Positions 55,274 to 64,000 of a stretch of DNA of 64,000 bases are shown piece by piece. Below the pieces are notes generated by a model. The model was not told where the DNA came from. It saw only the letters and a program-made list of their open reading frames with translations, and searched no databases. A program made the translations under genes and the position numbers. The DNA comes from an uncultured Spirochaetota bacterium (GTDB lineage: Bacteria > Spirochaetota > Brachyspiria > Brachyspirales > Brachyspiraceae): the NCBI GenBank assembly GCA_944390575.1, contig CALXQJ010000011.1:40562-104561 (forward strand). Direction: 5' to 3'. Numbering within the stretch: position 1 is the first letter of the stretch; every line of letters starts with the position of its first letter.

Positions 55274-56263
55274 ATGAAAAAGTTAGGACTGGTATTAGAT
55301 GGTGGTGGTGGGCGTGGAGCTTATCAACTTGGTATATGGAAGTATATAAAAGAGATAGGACTTGATAAACATATTAAAGTTATATCTGGTTGTTCTGTTG
55401 GCTCTCTTAATGCTTGCCTTTTAGCTATGGATAATTATGATATGGCTTATAGTATTTGGACTAATGAGGTTAAGGATAAGATTATTTGTGCTGATGTAGA
55501 TTCTATTAAAAATCATATATTAGACTATACCTCTGGAAATATTACAGATACTATTATAAAGTTTATTGCTAATACTGGTATATTTTCAAGAGATGGTCTT
55601 TTAGAAATTATAAATAAATATCTAAACTTAAAATTAATATCAAACTTAAATATTAATATATATGCCACAGCTACACATATTCCAAGCTGTAATGCAACAA
55701 ACTTTAAATTAAATGGTAGAAGCGATGAGGATATAATACAAATACTCCTTGCAAGTTCTGCAATACCTTTTGTTTTTCCAACAGAAGAAATAGATGATAA
55801 CTTATATATAGATGGTGGAATGTCTGATAATTCTCCATTAACACCTATGTATGAGGAAAATTGTACAGATATTATAGTAGTACATTTAGACACTACTGAA
55901 GTAATTATGGATAAAAGAGAAAATAAAGCTAATATATATGAAATTTATCCAAGTCATAATCTTGGCTACTTTGTTAATGGTATTTTAGATTTTTCTTCTA
56001 AAGGTGCAGAAAAGAGAATAGAACAAGGGTATAATGACGCAAAAAATATGCTTGGAAGTATCATTAAAGTAAACAGTGATGGATTTGAAATTATAGAAAA
56101 AAAGCATAGTTCTCCATCTACATTTAAAGAAGTGGTTATAGATAAAATTAATCATACTATAGATGATATTAATGAAACTAAAAAAGAAATAGTATCAGAA
56201 TTAAAAATAAAAATTATGGATGAGGTAAAAAAATACTTAGTTAATAAATCTAAAAAGGATTAA
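55274..56263 (+). CDS. Patatin-like phospholipase
   Basis: 329 aa with no signal peptide. The oxyanion-hole glycines are in LDGGGGRGAYQLG, the catalytic Ser in GCSVGSLNA (GxSxG) and the catalytic Asp in IDGGMSDNSP (DGG). The catalytic dyad is complete. Family members hydrolyse phospholipids; some are secreted toxins of pathogens, but here no export signal is visible. It follows the acyl-CoA ligase by 30 bp and may release the fatty acids that the ligase activates. The last bases overlap the stop of the convergent gene. Confidence 0.9.
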   Translation: MKKLGLVLDGGGGRGAYQLGIWKYIKEIGLDKHIKVISGCSVGSLNACLLAMDNYDMAYSIWTNEVKDKIICADVDSIKNHILDYTSGNITDTIIKFIANTGIFSRDGLLEIINKYLNLKLISNLNINIYATATHIPSCNATNFKLNGRSDEDIIQILLASSAIPFVFPTEEIDDNLYIDGGMSDNSPLTPMYEENCTDIIVVHLDTTEVIMDKRENKANIYEIYPSHNLGYFVNGILDFSSKGAEKRIEQGYNDAKNMLGSIIKVNSDGFEIIEKKHSSPSTFKEVVIDKINHTIDDINETKKEIVSELKIKIMDEVKKYLVNKSKKD

Positions 56264-57924
56264 ATTTTTTCATCTTTTAGTAGATTTTCAAACTGATTTC
56301 TACCATATACCTTAACTTCCTCATGATGTGCTACATAGCTTTTTGCACTTCTACTTAAATCTATAGGAGCAATCAGTATACCATTTTTAGCACCAGCTTC
56401 CTTAACTGTAATAAGAAAGTCACGTACCATAAGCTCACCTATCTCTACTTTCTTCCAACGCTTGAATGATATTAAAGTTAAATCCTTTTTACTTCCTTTC
56501 ATATGATAAGTAATATAATTAACCTCATCATCATTATCACTTTCATATTCTTGAACTATTGAATAAAGTAATTTATTTTTTACTAAATTATTACATATTC
56601 TCTTAAACTCTAATTTATTTAAATTATAAATACTATCTACTTTCTTTGTAGAGTTATTAGAACTATCCTTAGAGTCATTATCAGCACTATTAAAAGAAAG
56701 TTCTAAAATAATAGAATCAAAATTCTTTATATTATTTTTAGGAGTAAAAATATCAACTATATAAAGAATATTAACAAAAGATGTTTCCCAAACCTTAACA
56801 GACTTCTCCCAAAGTTCAATTTCCCCCTTAGGTACATAATTCACAAAATTATCACTTTTATAAACTTCTGAAGTCTTTTGAAGTTTATTTAATTCATAAA
56901 CAGCCATAGATAAAGAGTTTAAATATTTTAAAATTGCATTAATATCAAAAATAGCAAATTCATTATTCTCTTTATTTTTATCTATAATAGAAGCTATAAA
57001 GTTAAAATATCTACTAGAAACCATTATATTATTTAAATAATAAGAATAAAAAGCAAAATCTAACACTAAATTAGCAATACTTATTTTAGGTTCATCCACT
57101 TTATAAAAACGTGATAGATAATCATATAACTTTCTAAAATTTTCATTCTCTTCTAATTTATATAGCATAAATAAATAAAGTCTATTTATATTAAACTTAT
57201 GCGTATCATCTATGCTTTTATTAAGCAGAGAATTTTCAATAAATCCCTTAGCAATATTATATTCATCAGCCATCATATATAATGATATTAATGAAATCTC
57301 TAAATTAGAAATTTCTTCTTTATTTTCTGAATATTCTTTTTTTAATCTTTTATGAAGTTCCTCTAACATTGTAATACTTTTTTTCGTATTACCTACTTTC
57401 ATAAAAGAATAAATAGCTCTTTTTAATGCATCATTAGAAAAATTATTTTTAGCATATAAAGCCTTATTAAAATAATCACAAGCTAATTGATACTTTTCAT
57501 GTTCAGCTAATATACAAGCAAACTTAATAATATGATCTACATAATTAGGATTTGCCTTTAATATCTTAATAGAATACCTGAAAGCATTATCCCAATTCTC
57601 TTGAGACTCATATCTACTTTCTAATTTATATAATACTAAAATCTCATCAGACTTATCTAAAACTTTAGACTCTATTAATTGTTCATATTTTTGAAAAGCA
57701 CTATCCTCTTCACCTATAGATTCTTCTATTTTAGCCAACTCATAAATACTTTCATAATCATCAGGACTATCTTCTAATTTCTTTTTAATCTCATTAATAG
57801 TATTTTGTAGAGATTTAGTTTTCTTATACTTAAAAGGATTAATATTTAAAATCTTCCTTACTAAAATAAAAATTAAAAATAAAAGAATTAGTGATATAAT
57901 AGCGTAAATATATAGATTTTCCAT
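56260..57924 (-). CDS. Membrane-anchored TPR protein with Mrr-like C-terminal domain
   Basis: About 554 aa. I start at the ATG at 57924 rather than at a TTG 13 codons earlier. An N-terminal membrane helix (residues about 3-22) is followed by a TPR-like helical region to about residue 330 with repeats such as YESIYELAKIEESIGEE and a linker of low complexity. The last 120 residues resemble Mrr-type endonuclease folds: LTLISFKRWKKVEIGELMVRDFL then GAKNGILIAPIDLSRSAKSY and VYGRNQFENLL. The usual Gln-x-Lys of Mrr is Ser-Phe-Lys here, so catalysis is doubtful. Role unknown; possibly a membrane scaffold with nucleic-acid-binding tail. Confidence 0.65.
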   Translation of the reverse strand: MENLYIYAIISLILLFLIFILVRKILNINPFKYKKTKSLQNTINEIKKKLEDSPDDYESIYELAKIEESIGEEDSAFQKYEQLIESKVLDKSDEILVLYKLESRYESQENWDNAFRYSIKILKANPNYVDHIIKFACILAEHEKYQLACDYFNKALYAKNNFSNDALKRAIYSFMKVGNTKKSITMLEELHKRLKKEYSENKEEISNLEISLISLYMMADEYNIAKGFIENSLLNKSIDDTHKFNINRLYLFMLYKLEENENFRKLYDYLSRFYKVDEPKISIANLVLDFAFYSYYLNNIMVSSRYFNFIASIIDKNKENNEFAIFDINAILKYLNSLSMAVYELNKLQKTSEVYKSDNFVNYVPKGEIELWEKSVKVWETSFVNILYIVDIFTPKNNIKNFDSIILELSFNSADNDSKDSSNNSTKKVDSIYNLNKLEFKRICNNLVKNKLLYSIVQEYESDNDDEVNYITYHMKGSKKDLTLISFKRWKKVEIGELMVRDFLITVKEAGAKNGILIAPIDLSRSAKSYVAHHEEVKVYGRNQFENLLKDEKI

Positions 57925-57956
57925 AAAAAAATAAAATCCCCATAAAAAAACAAAAA

Positions 57957-57988
57957 TATACAATTATCCGATTTATATAATCGGATAA
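57957..57988 (-). terminator. Terminator of the decarboxylase operon
   Basis: TTATCCGATT (57964-57973) and AATCGGATAA (57979-57988) form a perfect 10-bp stem with a five-base TATAT loop; T-rich on the minus strand. It lies about 28 bp after the beta-subunit stop. Confidence 0.7.
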
Positions 57989-58015
57989 CGTATAATATAT
58001 ATTTAAAGTAGTACT

Positions 58016-59122
58016 TTATTTATTCAAAAAAGATAATAATAAACCAGCTGTTATAATAGAAAATATAATATTAGAGATACTAACAGCCATAGAATGTAAT
58101 AATAAACAATTTTGAGATCTTTCATTTTGTGCTATATTATGAATAGTTAAAGAAGATGATGGAAAAGTACCAACAGAAGAAATACCTATAAGAGGATTCA
58201 CTTTACCACCTGTAAATATATTTAAAATCTTAGCAACTAAAACAGATATAAAAATGCTAAGGAATAATGAAACAAATCCAAATATAGCAATATAAAGAGT
58301 ATTAATATTAAGAAAGTTAATATCTGTAGTTAGAAACCCAAGAGAAAAACCAATAAAAATATTAAGCATACCCATTAAATAATTTTGAACATTCTCAGAA
58401 AAAGTATTCATAATATTAGATTCTCTAAAAATACTACCAACTAATAAAGACCCTATAGCAATAAATGCATTAGGTAGAAACAAAGCACATAATACCAAAA
58501 CAACTACAGAAAATATTATTTTTTCAGAAACAGAAACATATCTTAAATAATCCATACATATTCTTTTTTCAGCCTTAGTAATAAAAACTATAGAAAATAA
58601 ATATTGTATCTTAGGAAGAAAAACTATATATGCAAAAGAAATAACAACTAAAGGAGAAAATAAACTATAATCTGTAAGAAACGAAGAAGTATACATAGTT
58701 AAAGCACCCTCAGCTGATCCTATAACGGCATTAGAAAGTGCAAAATCTGGACTAAAATTAAAATGAGTCATAATAAAATATACAAATAAAACACCAAGCT
58801 GAGAACTTGCTCCTATTAATAATAGTTTAGGATCTGCTAAAATAAGACCTATATCAATAGTAGTACCTATAGCAAAAAATAGTAAAGATGAAAATATTGC
58901 TGTTTCTAACCCTATACTAAAAAAAGAAAAAAAACTATCTAATATCTCTACAGATAAATTTGGAAATGGTATATTAGTAAAAATGATAGAAAGACCAAGA
59001 GGTACTAATAATAATTCTCTATTCCTACGAGATATAGACATATGTATTATATGTGCACCTATAACTATCATAATAAACTCAGTTAAAGTAGGTAGCATAA
59101 AACCATTAAAAAAATTAGGCAT
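58016..59122 (-). CDS. Na+-translocating decarboxylase, beta subunit (OadB/GcdB/MmdB family)
   Basis: 368 aa, about nine to eleven membrane helices, forming the Na+ channel and carboxybiotin decarboxylation site. C-terminal half matches the family: NPLIGISSVGTFPSSS, IHNIAQNERSQNCLLLHSMA, ISNIIFSIITAGLLLSFL. Upstream, the family motif GADGPT is replaced here by GSAEGALTMY, so the usual conserved Asp is missing and Glu lies close by. All other operon partners are present (alpha 59932, gamma-like 59588, biotin carrier 59143). The substrate is probably methylmalonyl-CoA, inferred from the alpha subunit. Confidence 0.85.
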   Translation of the reverse strand: MPNFFNGFMLPTLTEFIMIVIGAHIIHMSISRRNRELLLVPLGLSIIFTNIPFPNLSVEILDSFFSFFSIGLETAIFSSLLFFAIGTTIDIGLILADPKLLLIGASSQLGVLFVYFIMTHFNFSPDFALSNAVIGSAEGALTMYTSSFLTDYSLFSPLVVISFAYIVFLPKIQYLFSIVFITKAEKRICMDYLRYVSVSEKIIFSVVVLVLCALFLPNAFIAIGSLLVGSIFRESNIMNTFSENVQNYLMGMLNIFIGFSLGFLTTDINFLNINTLYIAIFGFVSLFLSIFISVLVAKILNIFTGGKVNPLIGISSVGTFPSSSLTIHNIAQNERSQNCLLLHSMAVSISNIIFSIITAGLLLSFLNK

Positions 59123-59142
59123 AATAATACTCCATCAAAATA

Positions 59143-59565
59143 TTACCCTATTTGTAATAAAACCTGCCCATCAACAACAGAAGTACCCTTATCCGCTAAA
59201 ATAGCCTTAACAGTACCAGATACAGGTGACATTATTTCATTCTCCATTTTCATAGCCTCTAATATTAATAATACCTGACCTTCAGAAACACTATCACCAA
59301 CAGCAACTTTATAAGCAACAACTGTACCAGGTATTTGTGCCTTAACATCCGTACAATTTCCAGAAGATTCAACCACCTTATTTTCTACAGCATTAGTAGT
59401 AGGTGCTGATGCAACAGGAGCTGTATTTTGTACTACTTGAGGTTTAGACTCTTCAACAACTTTTGGAGTACTTACTACAGGAGCAGATGATACTACACTA
59501 TCTACCTCCTCAACTAATACATCATAAGTTTTACCATTAACTGTAATCTTATATTGTTTGCTCAT
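59143..59565 (-). CDS. Biotin carrier protein of the decarboxylase
   Basis: About 140 aa. I start at the ATG at 59565, which has GGAGAA upstream; the frame opening 17 codons earlier lies in the gamma-like gene. The N-terminal MSKQYKITVNGKTYDVLVEEV is followed by a Val/Pro/Ala-rich flexible linker and the biotinyl domain. The biotin Lys is in EAMKMEN, 33 residues from the end as usual. It shuttles carboxybiotin between the alpha and beta subunits. Confidence 0.93.
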   Translation of the reverse strand: MSKQYKITVNGKTYDVLVEEVDSVVSSAPVVSTPKVVEESKPQVVQNTAPVASAPTTNAVENKVVESSGNCTDVKAQIPGTVVAYKVAVGDSVSEGQVLLILEAMKMENEIMSPVSGTVKAILADKGTSVVDGQVLLQIG

Positions 59566-59587
59566 TTTATTAATTCTCCAATATTTA

Positions 59588-59911
59588 TTATAATCTAAAA
59601 TTTTTATTATTACCAAGTCTATCTACAATAGACCACACAGAAGACTTTCTCTCTCTTATAGACTTGATTACAAATCTTTTATTATTATTAAAACTACTAA
59701 TAGCAGCAGTAATAACAGCAACAAGCTCTTCATCATCCATTAAATCATCATCAACATTAAAATTAGATTTGCTACTTTCAATAATTTTATTAAACTCTAT
59801 CTCTTTTTTTAAGATATCCTTTCTAAATAAAAATCTTAATAATTTAGAAAGAATAAAAAAGAATATAAAAGCCAAAAAAATATATATTATACTAAATAAA
59901 ATATCACTCAC
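59588..59911 (-). CDS. OadG-like gamma/delta subunit of the decarboxylase
   Basis: 107 aa with a GTG start at 59911 and AGGAG nine bases upstream. One N-terminal membrane helix (residues about 5-25) followed by a short cytoplasmic part. The family motif DDEELVAVITAAISSF is present near residue 60 and a C-terminal RSIRERKSSVWSIVDR resembles OadG/MmdD. It anchors and assembles the complex. It lies 20 bp after the alpha subunit. Confidence 0.85.
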   Translation of the reverse strand: MSDILFSIIYIFLAFIFFFILSKLLRFLFRKDILKKEIEFNKIIESSKSNFNVDDDLMDDEELVAVITAAISSFNNNKRFVIKSIRERKSSVWSIVDRLGNNKNFRL

Positions 59912-59931
59912 AACTACATACTCCTAAAATA

Positions 59932-61476
59932 TTATAAAGGTATATTTCCATGTTTACGAGAAACTTGACCTTCTCTTTTATTTTTAAGTATATGTATAGC
60001 ATTAATAAGATGCGTACGAGTAAATTCAGGCTCTATAACATCATCAACATAACCACGTTGAGCTGCTCTATATGGATTTGCAAATTCATTTTTATACTCT
60101 TCTATCTTTTCAGCTCTAACCTTCTTAGGGTCAGAAGCATTATCAATATCTTTCTTAAAAATAATATTAGCAGCTCCCTCAGCACCCATAACAGCAATTT
60201 CAGCAGAAGGCCAAGCATAAACCATATCAGCCCCCAAATGCTTAGAACACATAGCAATATAAGCACCACCATAAGACTTTCTAACTATTAAAGTAATCTT
60301 AGCAGTAGTAGCCTCAGAATAAGCATATAATAACTTAGCACCATGTCTAATAACACCATTATGTTCTTGTCCTACTCCAGGTAAAAATCCTGCAGTATCA
60401 ACAATAGTCACCAAAGGAATATTAAAACTATCACAAAAACGTATAAAACGAGCAGCTTTATCAGCAGCATTAATATCTAATACACCAGCTAATACATTAG
60501 GCTGACTTGCAACTATACCAACTGATTGACCATCAAACCTTGCAAAACCTATAATAATATTTTTAGCAAATAATGGTTGTAACTCTAAAAAATCTCCATT
60601 ATCTACTAATTTATTTATAATATATTTCATATCATATGGCTTATTAGGACTATCAGGTAAAATATTTGCTAAAGACTTATCAGCTCTATTAGGGCTATCT
60701 TTAGTTTCTACGATATCAACATCATCCAAATTATTTTGTGGTAAAAAAGATAATAACTTCTTAACACCCTCTAATGTAGAATCTTCATCATTAAACATTA
60801 AAGAAGCAACACCAGAAGTTTGACTATGAACCAAAGCTCCACCTAAAGCCTCAGCAGAAACCTGCTCACCAGTAACCGCTTTAATTACTTGAGGACCTGT
60901 AATAAACATATTTGAAGTTTTATCAGTCATTATGATAAAATCCATTAAAGCAGGAGAGTACACTGCCCCACCAGCACATGGACCCATTATAATACAAATT
61001 TGAGGAACAACTCCAGAAGCTTGTACATTCCTATAAAAAATGTCTCCATACCCCTTTAAAGCATCTATACCCTCTTGTATTCTAGCTCCACCACTATCAT
61101 TAATACCAATAATAGGACAGCCAAGCTTAATTGCCATATCCTGAATCTTACAAATCTTGGCAGCATGCATTTGTCCCAAAGAACCACCTATCACTGTAAA
61201 GTCTTGAGCATATACACAAACTTGTCTACCATTAATATAACCATAGCCAGTAATAACACCCTCACCAGCTTGTTTTTGCTTCTCCATACCAAAATCAGTA
61301 CATCTATGCTCTATAAAAGCATCTATTTCACAAAAACTACCCTTATCTAAAAGTTTTAAAATACGCTCTCTCGCTGTTAGCTTACCTTTAGAATGTTGTG
61401 CTTCTATTTTATCTTTGCCACCTGCAAGTTCTATTTTTTCTTTTCTTGCTTTTAGTTCTTTTATCTTTTCTTGCAT
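59932..61476 (-). CDS. mmdA: Carboxyltransferase (methylmalonyl-CoA decarboxylase alpha/PccB family)
   Basis: 514 aa, typical of MmdA/PccB. It transfers carboxyl from acyl-CoA to biotin. Motifs: GKLTARERI, the oxyanion blocks NDSGGARIQEG and GPCAGGAVYSPALMDF, and VDTAGFLPGVGQE with the later GGAYIAMCSKH. The four-gene operon (alpha, gamma-like, biotin carrier, beta) is that of a Na+-pumping decarboxylase. Methylmalonyl-CoA is the best guess for the substrate because the sequence is closest to the MmdA/PccB type; glutaconyl-CoA cannot be excluded. First gene of the operon. Confidence 0.92.
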   Translation of the reverse strand: MQEKIKELKARKEKIELAGGKDKIEAQHSKGKLTARERILKLLDKGSFCEIDAFIEHRCTDFGMEKQKQAGEGVITGYGYINGRQVCVYAQDFTVIGGSLGQMHAAKICKIQDMAIKLGCPIIGINDSGGARIQEGIDALKGYGDIFYRNVQASGVVPQICIIMGPCAGGAVYSPALMDFIIMTDKTSNMFITGPQVIKAVTGEQVSAEALGGALVHSQTSGVASLMFNDEDSTLEGVKKLLSFLPQNNLDDVDIVETKDSPNRADKSLANILPDSPNKPYDMKYIINKLVDNGDFLELQPLFAKNIIIGFARFDGQSVGIVASQPNVLAGVLDINAADKAARFIRFCDSFNIPLVTIVDTAGFLPGVGQEHNGVIRHGAKLLYAYSEATTAKITLIVRKSYGGAYIAMCSKHLGADMVYAWPSAEIAVMGAEGAANIIFKKDIDNASDPKKVRAEKIEEYKNEFANPYRAAQRGYVDDVIEPEFTRTHLINAIHILKNKREGQVSRKHGNIPL

Positions 61477-62089
61477 AAGTCAATATTACCTAATATTAAT
61501 AATTTAATATATAATATTATCATAAAATTTATTAACATTTATTGCAAGATATTTTAGACTCTTTTGTATGTTTTAACAAATTAGTCAAATTGTTTTATTA
61601 TAACAAAATAAAAAATTGAATACATATAATTCATATATAAAAAGAATACTATTCTATGTTAAAGTGCTTAATAGCATATTCTAAAGGCTTCTTTAAAAAT
61701 TTATCACAAAAATCTTGTGTAACATATTTTTTATCAATATCAAAAAAATTATATAAAAAATATTTATGACACATTTTCCTATATACATTATCTATGTTTA
61801 AGACTATATCTTCTATAAATAATAATTTAGTATTTTTTATATCTGACAATTTTATTAAAATAGCATTAGTATCTAAACTATATCTACGCTTAATATTACC
61901 TAAATGTACCCAAAATAAACCTATATTTATAATATCATAATTAGTATTTATAGTTTCATAAGTTGCAATATCAGACATAGTATAATAAATAATTGAAGAT
62001 GGAATAAAAATCAAATGGTCTCCCTCTGTTCCATTAAAAACATTTTTATTGCTTAAGTAAAAATTATTATTAAATTGTAATAATTCTAT

Positions 62090-62095
62090 CCCCCC
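62090..62095 (-). repeat. G6 homopolymer at the second frameshift
   Basis: Six G on the minus strand. The current frame ends at TAG just after it. Seven or four G would join the two halves as MGGIELLQF or MGIELLQF. Confidence 0.75.
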
Positions 62096-62772
62096 ATATT
62101 AAATGATACACTAAAATTATAAATTAACCTACAATATAAAATTAAATCATATGTATTTTTAATATCATCAATAGTAAAATAATTTTTATTTAAAATAGAG
62201 TTAAGTGTATTAATAAAATAATAAGTTTTTAACCTATCTCTAAAATATTTAATAGGAATCCACCATAATATTTTTTTTATATTTAATATTTTCTTATAAT
62301 ATACATCTATGTCTTTTAATAAAGCTCTTCTAACTTCTAATAATTTTTCTGTAAAGTATATTTGATCAGCATCTATTTTCATATAATACTTATATTCTAT
62401 TTTTATATACCCAAAATTATAGTAATTAGATAAAGAATGTACATATGAATACTTATCATTAAATTCATAAACATCACATCTAATTATATTAGGTTTATAA
62501 TGATAAAGTCTTATTTTATCTGGATATTTATTTTTATACTCCTCTAATATTTGTTCCGTATTATCTGTAGAGGTATTATATGTAATAATAAGTTCATCTA
62601 AAAAATCTATGCAAGACTCTATACACTCAGCTACACTCATAGCTTCATTTCTTACACGCATATGACCTGATATACCTAATGGTCTATCATTATCTAATAC
62701 TTTAAAATCTTCTTCTTTCACTAAAAAATCTTCTATATTAAACTCATTATTTATACATTGTTGACATAAACA

Positions 62773-62856
62773 TTGTGTTGTGTTGTGTTGTGTTGTGTTG
62801 TGTTGTGTTGTGTTGTGTTGTGTTGTGTTGTGTTGTGTTGTGTTGTGTTGTGTTGT
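62773..62856 (-). repeat. ACAAC/CAACA-type pentanucleotide repeat, 16 copies
   Basis: Sixteen perfect TGTTG units on the plus strand (62776-62855), with partial units at both ends. On the minus strand the array lies 5-10 bp after the ATG of the glycosyltransferase-like gene. No frame through it contains a stop. Confidence 0.97.
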
Positions 62857-62863
62857 TATTCAT

Positions 62864-64000
<1,137 letters not shown>

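Larger units (their letters stand above)
61649..62863 (-). pseudogene. Glycosyltransferase-like gene, phase-variable; currently out of frame twice
   Basis: A glycosyltransferase-like gene in three parts. It starts at an ATG at 62863 (with TAGG upstream) followed by the ACAAC-type repeat, which translates as repeated N-T-T-Q-H. In the present frame the ATG path stops about 15 codons after the array; the downstream coding frame (VKEEDFKVLDNDR...) lies in another phase. That frame runs to MGG and stops at 62086. The last part (GIELLQF... to the stop at 61649) is in a further frame, joined through a G6 tract. Blocks such as ISGHMRVRNEAM, DELIITYNTSTDNTEQIL and MKIDADQIYF fit a GT2-type enzyme. 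One more repeat unit and one more G (or two fewer) would give a single protein of about 400 aa. Confidence 0.7.

Noticed and set aside
61477..61648. Hidden RNA gene upstream of the decarboxylase operon
   Set aside because: No stable stem-loop or conserved motif; a TTGACT-like sequence lacks a fitting -10.

Overview
The window is very AT-rich DNA (strong A/T bias at third codon positions, ATA/TTA/AAA codons throughout) with gene content that points to a host-associated anaerobic spirochaete, most likely Brachyspira. The pointers are a butyryl-/acetyl-CoA:acetate CoA-transferase family enzyme, a Na+-translocating decarboxylase, a GH57 branching enzyme, bactofilin, an MCP, many lipoproteins and low-GC glycosyltransferases. 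The species call is inference. No rRNA, tRNA, CRISPR array, IS element or prophage was seen. Genes are dense and intergenic gaps are below about 210 bp.

Layout. 1-7.9 kb: 3' end of an HtrA/DegP protease, a PerR-type regulator with its own operator-like palindrome, GH57 branching enzyme, a polar amino-acid ABC permease/ATPase pair, a 5'-nucleotidase lipoprotein and a CoA-transferase. 8-10.3 kb: a CASTOR/POLLUX-like channel and a TPR protein. 10.3-13.65 kb: a five-gene arsenic operon on the minus strand (arsR, acr3, rhodanese, PF03773-type permease, thioredoxin-like protein). The rhodanese and the thioredoxin-like genes each contain an in-frame TGA at a redox-active position, each followed by a stem-loop at SECIS distance, so I read both as selenoproteins. 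13.7-16.2 kb: a PTS EIIC gene plus a partner TIM-barrel-like gene behind a promoter with a CpG-centred palindrome. 16.2-30 kb: housekeeping (Bax inhibitor-1 family, leuS, lipoprotein msrA/msrB, rpsA, cmk, an MCP, sdaAA/sdaAB, trmL) and a large exported protein.

30-47 kb: xerD, an exported protein, an MBL hydrolase, a decayed YfhO-like membrane protein, two His-rich exported proteins sharing a duplicated ECF-sigma-like promoter (one with a Spy/LTXXQ-like domain), mnmG, groES, mutS, exported proteins, map, bactofilin and ftsH. 47-61.5 kb: NlpC/P60 protein, DUF4390-like and frameshifted DUF1207-like exported proteins, a CYTH protein, HAD phosphatase, dual-specificity phosphatase, acyl-CoA ligase, patatin, a membrane TPR protein with an Mrr-like tail, and the complete Na+-pump decarboxylase operon (alpha, gamma-like, biotin carrier, beta).

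61.6-64 kb: two minus-strand glycosyltransferase genes, each with a 16-copy pentanucleotide repeat. In the first, an ACAAC-type array lies immediately after the start codon and the current copy number puts the gene out of frame; it also has a G6 frameshift downstream. In the second, an AGAGC array encodes the C-terminal tail. This looks like a phase-variable surface-glycan locus. The two main discoveries in the window are the double-selenoprotein arsenic operon and this repeat-controlled glycosyltransferase pair; a third lead is the duplicated ECF-like promoter.
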